NCBI GenBank assembly: GCA_963832365.1
Contig: CAWHUL010000025.1
Coordinates: 1 to 64,000 of the forward strand
DNA length: 64,000 nucleotides
Origin: CAWBRT01 sp963832365
GTDB taxonomy: Bacteria; Acidobacteriota; Terriglobia; Terriglobales; Acidobacteriaceae
Reading direction: 5' to 3'
Below are positions 55,322 through 63,775 of this stretch, piece by piece; within the stretch, counting starts at the first letter, position 1; every line of letters begins with the position of its first letter. The translations under genes were made by a program, and so were the position numbers. A model generated the notes under the pieces. The model was given only the letters and a program-made list of their open reading frames with translations. It searched no databases and was not told where the DNA came from.

Positions 55322-55734
55322 ATGGCGAAGGCGAAGGAATTTACGGTAACGATTGAAGATAAACCGGGCGTCTAGGGAAGTGCTGCCTTGCCCTGGCCGA
55401 AAGCGGAGCGAACATTTTGGCCTTTCAATCGTATGTGGAGGAAGGCGAGAGCTTGGCAAGGTTCGTGGTGGATGATCCGGTCAGCGCCAATGCGGCACTC
55501 GGCAAACTGCGAATGAACTTCGAGGAGCAGGAGGTCGCCGTCGGCAGGCTGGCGCACCGTCCGGGTGAGTTGGGACGCGCAGCAACGCTGTTGGGTGAAA
55601 ACCAGGTAAACATCAACTACTCCTATTGCGGACTCGAGCCGGGATCGACGCTGCCGCTCGTTGTCTTCGGGGTGGATAACGTGACCAAGGCGGCGGCGCT
55701 GCTGGACAAGCTAACCGGCCAAACCGGGAGCTAG
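55322..55734 (+). pseudogene. Second double ACT-domain protein, single-base frameshift
   Basis: Two ACT repeats, as in the protein at 51688. The frame opens with MAKAKEFTVTIEDKPGV and hits a TAG right after. Restoring one lost base near 55372 gives LGKCCLALAESGANILAFQ..., which joins the open frame seen from 55417 to 55734 and completes a 137-residue protein. The second ACT repeat starts at about EEQEVAVGRLAHRPGELGRAATLLGEN. An ATG preceded by AAGGAGG-like bases (55308-55314) supports the start. Either a sequencing error or real loss of function; the only defect is this base. The gene precedes an amidohydrolase on the same strand. Confidence 0.75.
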
Positions 55735-55765
55735 CAGGCAGAACCATTCCGTGAGGAGTGTCATC

Positions 55766-56731
55766 ATGCGAACCGTTACCCTGGAAGAACACTTCACTAC
55801 CCCTGAGTTTGTGAAAGCCACGGCACACCTGCAGAGTGCTTCCCGCTCGAGCCTTGTCGAGGTTGTGCGCGGCAAACTGCTCGACTTGGGGGAAGGTCGG
55901 ATTGCCGACACGGATGCGGCCGGCATCGACGTGCAGGTACTATCGTTGGTAAACAACGGCATGGATAAGTTGGAACCCGCGACCGCGACTGCGCTGGTGC
56001 GCGACGCTAATGACCAGCTTGCGGCTGCCGTGCGGAAGCACCCTGGCCGTTTTGCCGCCTTCGCCGCGCTGGCGCTGCAGGATCCGAAGGCGGCTACCAC
56101 GGAGTTTGAGCGCTGCGTATGTAAACTGGGATTCAAAGGAGCGCTCGTGCACGGCACCACCAATGGCGTCTTCCTGGATCAGCCTCAGTTTGCGCCGCTG
56201 TTTGAAGCCGCGCAAGCGCTCGACGTTCCCATCTACCTGCATCCGACACCACCGCCGCAGTCTGTGCAGGAGGCATGCTATGGTGGGCTGCCCGGCAACA
56301 CCGGCTTCTTTCTTTCCACGGCTGCCTGGGGATGGCACGCGGAACTCGGGATGCATTGCCTGCGCCTGATCGTTTCAGGACTGTTCGACCGCTTCCCGAA
56401 ACTCAAAATCATCATCGGACACATGGGGGAGAACCTGCCATTTTCGATTGCCCGCGCCAATTCGATTTTGGCGCGCGGCGCAAACCATCTCCAGCGCCGG
56501 GTGGCCGACTATTTTTGTGAAAATTTCTATCTCACCACCAGTGGATACTTCACTGTGCCTCCACTCCTGTGCGCGTTACAGGTCGTAGGAGCCGACCGCA
56601 TACTGTTTTCGGTGGATTATCCGTTCAGTCCTAACGCTGACGGCCGCAACTTCCTGGATTCGCTGCCCGTCAGCCCGGAGGACATGAAGAAGATCGCTCA
56701 TCGCAACGCAGATCGGCTACTGAAGCTCTGA
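55766..56731 (+). CDS. Amidohydrolase-related protein (ACMSD/resorcylate decarboxylase-like)
   Basis: A 321-residue TIM-barrel enzyme of the amidohydrolase-2 group, including metal-dependent decarboxylases of aromatic acids. The N-terminal MRTVTLEEHF carries the ExH metal site, PIYLHPTPPPQ the next His, GHMGENLPF the second-shell His, and FSVDYPFSPNADG the late Asp. The start at 55766 has a GAGG site; the frame could begin at 55751. By analogy it may decarboxylate a hydroxybenzoate or related acid. The neighbours (ACT protein, SDRs, CoA ligase) are consistent with aromatic breakdown but do not prove it. Confidence 0.8.
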   Translation: MRTVTLEEHFTTPEFVKATAHLQSASRSSLVEVVRGKLLDLGEGRIADTDAAGIDVQVLSLVNNGMDKLEPATATALVRDANDQLAAAVRKHPGRFAAFAALALQDPKAATTEFERCVCKLGFKGALVHGTTNGVFLDQPQFAPLFEAAQALDVPIYLHPTPPPQSVQEACYGGLPGNTGFFLSTAAWGWHAELGMHCLRLIVSGLFDRFPKLKIIIGHMGENLPFSIARANSILARGANHLQRRVADYFCENFYLTTSGYFTVPPLLCALQVVGADRILFSVDYPFSPNADGRNFLDSLPVSPEDMKKIAHRNADRLLKL

Positions 56732-56916
56732 GCTTCCATGACCTCCCCTGAGGCAGCTTTGCCGAATCGAATTTTCCGACCGCAGGCCGCCTACGTGCAT
56801 TTTCCCCATTGCGTGCTGCCGCATCTAACGGTAAACTTGCGCTTCTCTTCGCAACCAGGGCTTGCTCTTCCGCATTTTTTCTTCGCTCCTTTGCAGAGCA
56901 TTCAGGAGGTCAGCAG

Positions 56917-57345
56917 TTGTCTGATAGAAAATACCGTCAACACGGATACCAGGATCGCGATCAACGCAGTGAAAGCAAGCCGCAGCAATCTCCGCGCCCG
57001 AGCGGAGACATGACCTACGGTCCGCGTGCGATTCAGATGGCGCCCACGCATACAATCTCACGCTGCGCCCAATGCGGCGTGGTGCTGCCGGCCGCGGTTG
57101 ATCCAAATGGCAAGTGCCCCCAGTGCGCGGCCGCCCTGCACGCCTGCAAGCAATGCTCGCATTTCGATCCGGGCAGCCGCTTCGAGTGCGGGCTGAACGT
57201 GCCCGGCTACTCCAAGAAGGACCTGCACAATGATTGCCCGAAGTTTGCCCTGAGTGCGCGCTTCGAGCGCGAGACCACGTCCGGCGCCGGGGCCAACCGC
57301 GTTGAAGATGCACGGCGCGCCTTCGACAACCTTTTCAAGAAATAG
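56917..57345 (+). CDS. Zinc-ribbon protein with cysteine-rich centre
   Basis: A 142-residue protein with a basic, Gln/Ser-rich, probably disordered N-terminal third and a cysteine-rich part of unknown fold. The pattern CAQCG... CPQCAAALHACKQC gives a rubredoxin-like zinc ribbon with added cysteines. It is followed by CSHFDPGSRFECGLNVPGY and CPKFALSARFERE, a C-terminal motif that recurs in proteins of Acidobacteria-like genomes, as I recall. The start is TTG at 56917, chosen because AGGAGGT lies 6 bases upstream (56904-56910); the frame from 56809 lacks this. No function is known. The gene is monocistronic as far as can be seen. Confidence 0.7.
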   Translation: MSDRKYRQHGYQDRDQRSESKPQQSPRPSGDMTYGPRAIQMAPTHTISRCAQCGVVLPAAVDPNGKCPQCAAALHACKQCSHFDPGSRFECGLNVPGYSKKDLHNDCPKFALSARFERETTSGAGANRVEDARRAFDNLFKK

Positions 57346-57446
57346 CTGGCTCGGGGGCTCTGAACGCGGTTGAAAGCGCCGCAATCCGCGCGGCGCTTCG
57401 ATTCCAGATGCCCCGCAGAGAGGTTGGGGCGGTATCTTGCACCGCC

Positions 57447-58187
57447 TTAACGCATCTGTATCCCACCATTGACATCGAGCGTGCAACCTGTGATGTAACG
57501 CGCGTGATCGGAGGCCAAAAACGCGATTACATCGGCCACGTCTTCCGGTTCTCCCATCCGGCCAAGCGGTATCGTGGTACCACCGTAGTCAAGTTGGGCG
57601 GTCATCGGTGTGCGAATCAAACCCGGCGCAACCCCGTTTACCCGGATTCCGAAAGCAGCATATTCTTTAGCCGTTCCCTTGGTCATGCAGATGACAGCGG
57701 CTTTGGAACAAGCGTAGGTGGCGGCGACAGCTTGACCGCCGGTCATTCCCGCCATGGATGACAAATTGACAATGCGTCCCGATTTACGCGCCTTCATATA
57801 CGGAATGACAGCGGAGATGCAGTTCGCGGAACCAACCACGTTTACGTCATACACGCGGTGCCAATTCGCGCCAGTAATCTCGGCAAAAGGGGTCTTGTCC
57901 TGGCAAATACCAGCGTTGTTGACCAAGACGTCAATGCGTGAATAGCGTTCGATCACGCGCTCTACCGCGGCAGAAACCGCAGCGGGATCGCTGACGTCCA
58001 ACCGCAAGCCAAAGCCGGTAGCGTGCGGAAACGCGCTTACGAGCGCCGCCGTCTCGTTTGCCATACTTTCGTTGAGGTCCGCAGCGATGACCACGGACGC
58101 GCCCTCGCGGGCGAATGTCACCGCAGTGGCGCGGCCAATGCCCTGTCCGGCGCCTGTAATCAAGACAACCAATTCTGGGGTCAGCAT
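57447..58187 (-). CDS. SDR oxidoreductase, FabG-like
   Basis: A 246-residue classical short-chain dehydrogenase. NAD(P) motif LITGAGQGIGRATAV, NNAG in VLVNNAGICQDKTP, catalytic Ser/Tyr/Lys (LSSMAGMTG then ATYACSKAA, YxxxK) and VNGVAPGLIRTPMT are all present. The C-terminus ends with the GGIQMR type used by FabG-like enzymes. It probably reduces or oxidises a 3-oxo or hydroxy group; beyond that the substrate is open. It is the downstream gene of the XRE-cupin regulator on the same strand (137 bases apart). Confidence 0.9.
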   Translation of the reverse strand: MLTPELVVLITGAGQGIGRATAVTFAREGASVVIAADLNESMANETAALVSAFPHATGFGLRLDVSDPAAVSAAVERVIERYSRIDVLVNNAGICQDKTPFAEITGANWHRVYDVNVVGSANCISAVIPYMKARKSGRIVNLSSMAGMTGGQAVAATYACSKAAVICMTKGTAKEYAAFGIRVNGVAPGLIRTPMTAQLDYGGTTIPLGRMGEPEDVADVIAFLASDHARYITGCTLDVNGGIQMR

Positions 58188-58323
58188 GGTGCGCTCGATC
58201 TCCTATTGGATATTCTCTAAACCGCGTACTGGCTTGAAGCACCTATACGCAAGATTAGAGCCAGAGCCTCACAATGACAAGTCCAAGCACAAGAGCACCA
58301 GCGTTGGGGAGTCTAACTTTGTC

Positions 58324-58869
58324 TCAGAAACTGGGTGGTGTGATGACCCACAGAACATCGGTGGAGGCGTCGCCCGGATTTCGGTAGCCGTGTTTCCGAT
58401 CGGAGCTGAAGTAAAACGTGTCTCCCTCATCGATCAGGTAAACCTCATCCTCGATTTGCAGTTCGAAGCTTCCCTTAACGATGATGCCGAACTCCTCACC
58501 CGTATGGGAATACAGTCCTTGCGAACCGTCACCCGGTTCGAAATGTGCCCATATCGGCTGCATCTTCTTGTTGGACACCTTCGCCACGAGCAGTTCGATA
58601 AAGGCAGCGCCCTGCGGGTATTTCATATGAATGCGCTGCTCTTTGCGCAGGATGATGTCGTTCCCGCTTTTTTCGGTCATGAAAAAATCGACTACGCGAA
58701 CACCCAGAACAGTTGCGATCTTCTTTAGCGTGGCTATGGAGGGAGATGCTTTTCCATTTTCCATCTGGGAAATGAATGGCGTGGAGCACCCGACCTTCTC
58801 TGCCAGCTCGCGCATATTCAATCCCTTGGCGATACGTATTGTTCTGATCTTTGCCGTGACAGGATCCAC
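58324..58869 (-). CDS. XRE-family regulator with C-terminal cupin
   Basis: A 181-residue transcription factor. Residues 6-65 form an Xre-type helix-turn-helix (IRTIRIAKGLNMRELAEKVGCSTPFISQMENGKASPSIATL). Residues about 105-175 are a cupin beta-barrel (GEEFGIIVKGSFELQIEDEVYLIDEGDTFYFSSDRKHGYRN) that likely senses a small molecule. This pair is typical of repressors of catabolic or polyamine genes. The GTG start at 58869 has TGGAG 7 bases upstream. Its location between two SDRs and a cluster of oxidoreductases suggests it controls this region. The effector is unknown. Confidence 0.9.
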   Translation of the reverse strand: MDPVTAKIRTIRIAKGLNMRELAEKVGCSTPFISQMENGKASPSIATLKKIATVLGVRVVDFFMTEKSGNDIILRKEQRIHMKYPQGAAFIELLVAKVSNKKMQPIWAHFEPGDGSQGLYSHTGEEFGIIVKGSFELQIEDEVYLIDEGDTFYFSSDRKHGYRNPGDASTDVLWVITPPSF

Positions 58870-59029
58870 TATTCACTCCATCTTTAATGAGGTCCGCCTC
58901 TTCGAGATCACTTGCCACCTGGATCATGGAAGGGTTTCGCGATGCCGCGGGGGGTCGCCGCTGGCCTTCCCGCAGAATTCGAACATAGACCTTTCCTCAG
59001 ACGTGCACCCTTCTTGAGTATTCTCTTGC

Positions 59030-59794
59030 TCAAGTCATGAACCAGCCGCCGGCCACATCGAGGACTTGGCCGGTGATGAACCCAGCCTCAGCCGAGGTCA
59101 GAAACAGGGCGGCACTGGCAACATCCTCGGGGAGGCCGTAGCGTCCCAGAGGAGTTTGTTCGAGCGCTTTCTGATTGATCTCTTCCGGAACCATGTGCAT
59201 CAGGGGAGTATCGATGCGCCCCGGAGCGAGGGCATTGACCGTGATTCCATAGGGGCCAAGTTCCCCGGCCAAATGCCGTGTAAAACCGATCAGTCCCGCC
59301 TTGGTCGTGCTGTAATGCACGGCGACCATCCATAGATGTGCTCTGCCGGCAACCGATGACATGTTGACTATGGACCCGGAGCGCCGCTTCACCATACCGG
59401 GAACCACAACCCTGACCGTGTTGAAAGCACCGGAAAGGTTGACGTCAATCACCCGCCTCCATTCCTCGACGTCCATCTTCCAGGTTTCTACAGGAATCCC
59501 CTTTCGTTTCGGCGAAATTCCAGCGTTGTTGACGAGTATGTCAATCGGGCCCAGGGTTTTTTCTATGTCGGCGCAGACGGAACTCACCGCATTGAAATCG
59601 ACGACATCGGCCTGGTATGCGTGGGCGGTTGACCCCTGGTCCCGGAGGGAAGCAGCGATTTGTTCGGCATTCTCCCCGTTAAAATCCAGCAGGCCGACTG
59701 CCGCCCCATGTTGTGCGAAGGCTTCGGCGATACCTTTGCCAATACCGCTTCCCGCGCCGGTAACCAGCGCCACTCTGTTGGCGTGACTCTTCAT
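59030..59794 (-). CDS. SDR oxidoreductase
   Basis: A 254-residue classical short-chain dehydrogenase: ALVTGAGSGIGKGIAEAFAQHG for the cofactor, ILVNNAGISPKRKG, and the catalytic YSTTKAG (YxxxK). VNALAPGRIDTPLM and the C-terminal TGQVLDVAGGWFMT are normal. The start at 59794 is fixed because its ATGA overlaps the stop of the upstream quinone oxidoreductase; the 44-residue extension to 59926 lies inside that gene. Co-translation with the oxidoreductase suggests sequential steps on the same molecule. Substrate unknown. Confidence 0.92.
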   Translation of the reverse strand: MKSHANRVALVTGAGSGIGKGIAEAFAQHGAAVGLLDFNGENAEQIAASLRDQGSTAHAYQADVVDFNAVSSVCADIEKTLGPIDILVNNAGISPKRKGIPVETWKMDVEEWRRVIDVNLSGAFNTVRVVVPGMVKRRSGSIVNMSSVAGRAHLWMVAVHYSTTKAGLIGFTRHLAGELGPYGITVNALAPGRIDTPLMHMVPEEINQKALEQTPLGRYGLPEDVASAALFLTSAEAGFITGQVLDVAGGWFMT

Positions 59795-60798
59795 GGTGCC
59801 ACCGTCAGTATTATTTTCCCGATGTGTTGGCTGCTTTCCATCAGACGATGTGCCGCAGCGGCCTCCGCAAGCGGAAAGGTCGAGTGGATGACAGGCTTTA
59901 CCCTGCCTGCTTCCAGCAGCGGCCACACTTCCCGCTTTAGGGCTTGGGCGATCTGGGACTTTTGCTCGACCGTCCGCGGACGCAATGTCGAACCGGTAAT
60001 GGTAAGCCGCCTCAGCATGAGCGGCATGAAATTGACAGTAACCCGGCTCGCCTGCAGAAAGGCGATCTGCACCAGCCGTCCTTCAAGGTTGAGCGCCTTG
60101 ATGTTCTGCTCTATGTAGGGCCCGCCCACCATGTCGAGGATCACATCGGCGCCGTTACCGTTGGTGAGTTTCTTAACTTCCTCAACAAAGTCGCTGGTGC
60201 GGTAGTTGATTGCCGCGTCGGCACCCAGCTTTTTGCAGAAAGCACATTTTTCATCGCTTCCGGCGGTAGTGAATACCTTTGCCCCGAAGGCCTTCGCAAG
60301 CTGGATTGCAGTTGTGCCGATGCCGCTTGATCCGCCGTGGATCAGGATCGTCTCTCCCCGCTGGAGTTTTCCCCGTTCAAAAACGTTAGTCCATACCGTG
60401 AAGAACGTCTCTGGAATGCCTGCCCCTTCGATCATGCTGAACCCTTTGGGCAAGGGGAGGCACTGCGGCGCGGGGACGACGCAATATTCGGCGTACCCAC
60501 CTCCGGACACCAGCGCACAGATCTCATCACCGATCTTCCAGGTGGTTACATGGCCACCCAGCGCGGCCACGGTGCCTGCCACTTCCAGGCCAAGGACATC
60601 CGAGGCCCCGGGCGGAGGCGCATAGTTGCCGGTTCGCTGCAACACATCCGGCCGGTTCACGCCGGCGGCAGCCACTTTGATCAATACTTCGCCTTCTCCG
60701 GGAGTGGGAATCGGAGCCTTGTCGGGAATCAATACCTCCGGCGGCCCATATTCCTTGATCTTGATGTAGGTCATCTGCTGCACAGACAATTGGCTCAT
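59791..60798 (-). CDS. NAD(P)H:quinone oxidoreductase / zinc-free MDR (QOR, PIG3 type)
   Basis: A 335-residue medium-chain dehydrogenase without the zinc ligands. GVNRPDVLQRTGNYAPPPGASDVLGLEVAGTVA is the family's N-terminal block, and LIHGGSSGIGTTAIQLAKAFGAKVFTTAG the NADPH site. It fits quinone oxidoreductases and enoyl reductases. The start at 60798 (MSQLSVQQMTYIK) has a TGGAG site. It is followed by an SDR with an ATGA overlap, and preceded by a spacer holding two strong hairpins and the zinc alcohol dehydrogenase. Confidence 0.88.
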   Translation of the reverse strand: MSQLSVQQMTYIKIKEYGPPEVLIPDKAPIPTPGEGEVLIKVAAAGVNRPDVLQRTGNYAPPPGASDVLGLEVAGTVAALGGHVTTWKIGDEICALVSGGGYAEYCVVPAPQCLPLPKGFSMIEGAGIPETFFTVWTNVFERGKLQRGETILIHGGSSGIGTTAIQLAKAFGAKVFTTAGSDEKCAFCKKLGADAAINYRTSDFVEEVKKLTNGNGADVILDMVGGPYIEQNIKALNLEGRLVQIAFLQASRVTVNFMPLMLRRLTITGSTLRPRTVEQKSQIAQALKREVWPLLEAGRVKPVIHSTFPLAEAAAAHRLMESSQHIGKIILTVAP

Positions 60799-60832
60799 GC
60801 CATTCTCCAAAAGCGATTTTCTGAAATACGTA

Positions 60833-60932
60833 GTTGTAGCCCTGTTTGCAGGGCTACAACAGATATGCGCACCTGAGCGTTTTCAAAGTTGATGTACCCC
60901 TGAGCTACCATCGCCGGGCGTTAGCGCCCGGC
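60833..60932. repeat. Two strong palindromic hairpins (REP-like)
   Basis: A perfect 12-bp stem with a 4-base loop (60833-60844 with 60849-60860) and a perfect 8-bp GC stem with a TTAG loop (60913-60920 with 60925-60932). The second has the same stem sequence as the terminator hairpin at 38441-38460. They lie in the spacer between two oxidoreductase genes. Confidence 0.65.
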
Positions 60933-60965
60933 TCCTTACATGGGTACACCTTCCGCGAACTCGCC

Positions 60966-62072
60966 CTAAAACTTCAGCGCGGCCTTCATCACCCTGCCTG
61001 CCCGGACATCTTCGATTGCCGCATTGATATCCTTCATGGCATAGGACGTCACCAGGCTGCCAAGGTCGATTCGTTTCTTAATTTCCGGAAGCGATTCGAC
61101 ATACTTCACGTCGTGGATTTCAGACCTTGCCCACGAACCGGTCACTGTCAATTGCTTTTTGGTAATAACGTGAGGATTGATCAGGATAGGCCCCTTGTCG
61201 GTGTACTGACCGAGCACTAGATAGTGTCCTTTTCGGCGGACCATTTCAAAGCCTTCCGGAACTGCCGCAGGAGTCCCGGTACACTCCAGGCATACATCGG
61301 CGCCCCGGTTGTCCGTTGTTTCCGCCAGAACCTTCTTGATCCGCTCAGCCCCATCGGTCACTGTGAAGATGTCGAGAGTCACATCGGCGATACCCATATC
61401 CTTAGCGACCTTCAGACGGTTTGCCGGCCCGCCGACCATGACGATCTTCTTGGCGCCGCAGGTTCGGGCATAGATGGCCGAGGCCATCCCCACAGGCCCG
61501 GAACCTTGAACGACCACGATATCGCCCAGCGTTACTTTTGTGTTGTAAATCACGCCGTGCACGGCCGTCGGGCCGGCGCAACCGAGCGCGATGACGTCCT
61601 CCGGTGAGATACCATCGGGGACTTTGATAATGCAACTTCCTTCCTGCAGATAGGCATATTCTCCCCAACTGCCGGAGATGAAGGGCCACTGGTCAGCGGC
61701 CTGATTGATGCCGTAAACCTTGCGGGTTCCGCAGAGGTTGCGTGCCCCGACGATTTTGCACCAGTAGCACTGGCCGCAGGGAATACTCGAGGCCCATATC
61801 ACCCGGTCACCTACCGCTATCGGATTACCCGAAATGTCCTGGGTCACCCCTTCGCCCAGTTCGGCGACGATTCCGACTGCCTCGTGTCCGAGAATGATGG
61901 GGAGAGGAATCGGCAGCTTACCCTGCTGGAGATGCGTGTCGGTCCCGCAGATGCCGCCGAGTTCGACTTTCATCAGCGAGCACCCTTTCTTTACTGCCGG
62001 CACCTCGAACGCCTTAACCCGAAACGGCTTGTTGAACTCATCCAACACAACGGCATTGGCTTCTTTCTTCAT
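60966..62072 (-). CDS. Zinc-binding alcohol dehydrogenase (MDR family)
   Basis: A 368-residue zinc-dependent alcohol dehydrogenase. The catalytic ligands are in GGICGTDTHLQQG and LGHEAVGIVAELGE, and the structural zinc cysteines in CGQCYWCKIVGARNLC. NAD motif: VVVQGSGPVGMASAIYARTCGA. A strong AGGAGG ribosome site precedes the ATG at 62072. The sequence suits polyol or aminodiol-type substrates rather than ethanol, but only by general resemblance. It follows the shikimate-dehydrogenase-like gene on the same strand (103 bases) and belongs with the oxidoreductase set. Confidence 0.9.
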   Translation of the reverse strand: MKKEANAVVLDEFNKPFRVKAFEVPAVKKGCSLMKVELGGICGTDTHLQQGKLPIPLPIILGHEAVGIVAELGEGVTQDISGNPIAVGDRVIWASSIPCGQCYWCKIVGARNLCGTRKVYGINQAADQWPFISGSWGEYAYLQEGSCIIKVPDGISPEDVIALGCAGPTAVHGVIYNTKVTLGDIVVVQGSGPVGMASAIYARTCGAKKIVMVGGPANRLKVAKDMGIADVTLDIFTVTDGAERIKKVLAETTDNRGADVCLECTGTPAAVPEGFEMVRRKGHYLVLGQYTDKGPILINPHVITKKQLTVTGSWARSEIHDVKYVESLPEIKKRIDLGSLVTSYAMKDINAAIEDVRAGRVMKAALKF

Positions 62073-62174
62073 AGCTGAATTCCTCCTTTAGGATTTCAAA
62101 TAAATCGTTCCTCGCCTGCCTGCGGCGATGTCCCCACCCGAAAAGCAACTAGTGAGGGTTCGTTAATTATTACG

Positions 62175-62969
62175 TCAAGAATCTAACGCACCAAAAAAAC
62201 CGGCGATCAAGGCTATCTGTTCATCGAGCATATGGCGTCCGTAATGCACGGCACACCCCCTCGCCTTTGCTGCCGCCAGAAGGGCGGTGGTTTCCGGCTT
62301 CATGATGATTTCGGCAACGATCATGGAGGGTGTCAACAGTGTGGTGTCAATCGGCAGCGGATCCCCGGCTTTCAGTCCCAGAGAAGTGGCATTGATCACG
62401 AGATCGTGGCCAGTGGGATCGGCGGTCCCCACACTGATCGGCCGATCAGGAAAGAATTTAGTTACCCGCGCCACGATCTCTTCCGCCTTCGAACGTGTAC
62501 GGTTGGCAATGGTCAAGGAAGCTACACCGGCCTCTGCCAGCGCGAAAGCTATGGCGCCGGCGGCTCCTCCGGCACCAACCAGGAGTGTCCGGCGCCCGGC
62601 GGGATCGTGCCCCTGTGAACGCAAGCCGGCGACAAAACCGGCACCGTCAAACATGTTTCCAATCAATCTGCCGTCCGCTTCCCGCCTCACCGCGTTAACC
62701 GAACCGATTGCACGGCCCGCATCGCCGAGTTCATCGCATAGGGTGGCGATCACTGTTTTGTGCGGAACCGTCACCACAATACCGCCCAGATTCTTCATGG
62801 CGCGAAAGGCGGTCAGAGCCGCCTTAAGACCTTCCGGAGCAACGTGGATAGGGATCAAAACAGCGTCGCGGTTGTGCTGTGCAAAGAACTCATTGAATAC
62901 CTCCGGTGCGCGAACATGGCCAACGGGGTCAGATATGATGGCATATATTTTCGTATGTCCCGTTATCAT
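62175..62969 (-). CDS. Shikimate/quinate dehydrogenase-like protein with altered substrate site
   Basis: A 264-residue two-domain enzyme of the AroE family. The catalytic Lys71 (VTVPHKT) and Asp108 (MFDGAGF) are kept, and the NADP motif is normal (LLVGAGGAAGAIAFALAEAG). The substrate-binding motif, normally GxPxxHSxSP, reads GHVRAP here (residues 17-22): the two serines that hold the shikimate carboxylate are replaced by Val and Ala. Such proteins are usually catabolic (quinate or similar) rather than the housekeeping AroE, which suits the surrounding dehydrogenases and transporter. The start at 62969 is the first credible Met. Confidence 0.85.
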   Translation of the reverse strand: MITGHTKIYAIISDPVGHVRAPEVFNEFFAQHNRDAVLIPIHVAPEGLKAALTAFRAMKNLGGIVVTVPHKTVIATLCDELGDAGRAIGSVNAVRREADGRLIGNMFDGAGFVAGLRSQGHDPAGRRTLLVGAGGAAGAIAFALAEAGVASLTIANRTRSKAEEIVARVTKFFPDRPISVGTADPTGHDLVINATSLGLKAGDPLPIDTTLLTPSMIVAEIIMKPETTALLAAAKARGCAVHYGRHMLDEQIALIAGFFGALDS

Positions 62970-63070
62970 GGCTGCATTTAATCCTTCCTGGCCGCAGAGA
63001 TTCTTGCTCTGACTTTGCTTTCCTACTTCCTTAGTACCAAGGGCCCGCCTGTGAATCCACCTCGGTATTT

Positions 63071-63775
63071 CTAAATGCCGAGATACGCTGTTCTAACATG
63101 GGGATTCTTCAACAGTGCTTCGCCTGTATCCTCGATTACGATCCGGCCATTTTCAATGACGTAGCCGCGATTCGCGATTCTGAGTGTATGAAAAACATTC
63201 TGCTCGACAATCAAAACGGTTTTGCCGATGCTCACAATTTTGTCGATGATATCGAAAACCTGTTTGACGAGAAGTGGTGACAACCCGAGCGATGGTTCGT
63301 CGAACATCAGCAGTTTTGGATTTGCCATTAGCCCCCGGGCAATGGCCACCATCTGCTGTTCTCCTCCGGACAGTACGCCCGCCTTCAGGGTCAACCGCTC
63401 CTTCACCCTAGGGAAAAGCTGTAGCACCTCCTCCAACCGTTCCGCTGCCGAAGCACGTGCACTGGGCTTAAAGGCCCCGAGCATCAGATTGTCCAAGACG
63501 CTCATGAACGGGAACAGTTGACGGGCTTCCGGAACCATCGTAATGCCGCGATTCACCACTTCATGAGCCGGCAACCCACTGATCACTTCGCCGGCGAATA
63601 CTATCTCGCCGGAGGTTGTCGGGATCTGGCCCGAGATTGCACGCAGGGCCGTGGTCTTACCGGCTCCGTTTGCGCCAATAATCGTAACCACCTGGCCTTC
63701 AGCGACATCGATGGTGACATCGTCCAGGATATTAACTTGGCCGTATCCGGCCCGGACCTTATGTAGCCTGAGCAT
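63071..63775 (-). CDS. livF: Branched-chain amino acid-type ABC transporter ATPase LivF
   Basis: A 234-residue ATP-binding subunit of a HAAT-family importer. Walker A GANGAGKTTALRAISG, ABC signature LSGGEQQMVAIARGLM, Walker B LLMFDEPSLGL and the late His (LIVEQNVFHTL) are present. The family imports branched-chain amino acids but also amides, urea and aromatic acids. The livG-type gene overlaps its start by 17 bases, as in liv operons. Downstream are the shikimate-dehydrogenase-like and other dehydrogenase genes, so the imported compound may be their substrate. Confidence 0.93.
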   Translation of the reverse strand: MLRLHKVRAGYGQVNILDDVTIDVAEGQVVTIIGANGAGKTTALRAISGQIPTTSGEIVFAGEVISGLPAHEVVNRGITMVPEARQLFPFMSVLDNLMLGAFKPSARASAAERLEEVLQLFPRVKERLTLKAGVLSGGEQQMVAIARGLMANPKLLMFDEPSLGLSPLLVKQVFDIIDKIVSIGKTVLIVEQNVFHTLRIANRGYVIENGRIVIEDTGEALLKNPHVRTAYLGI

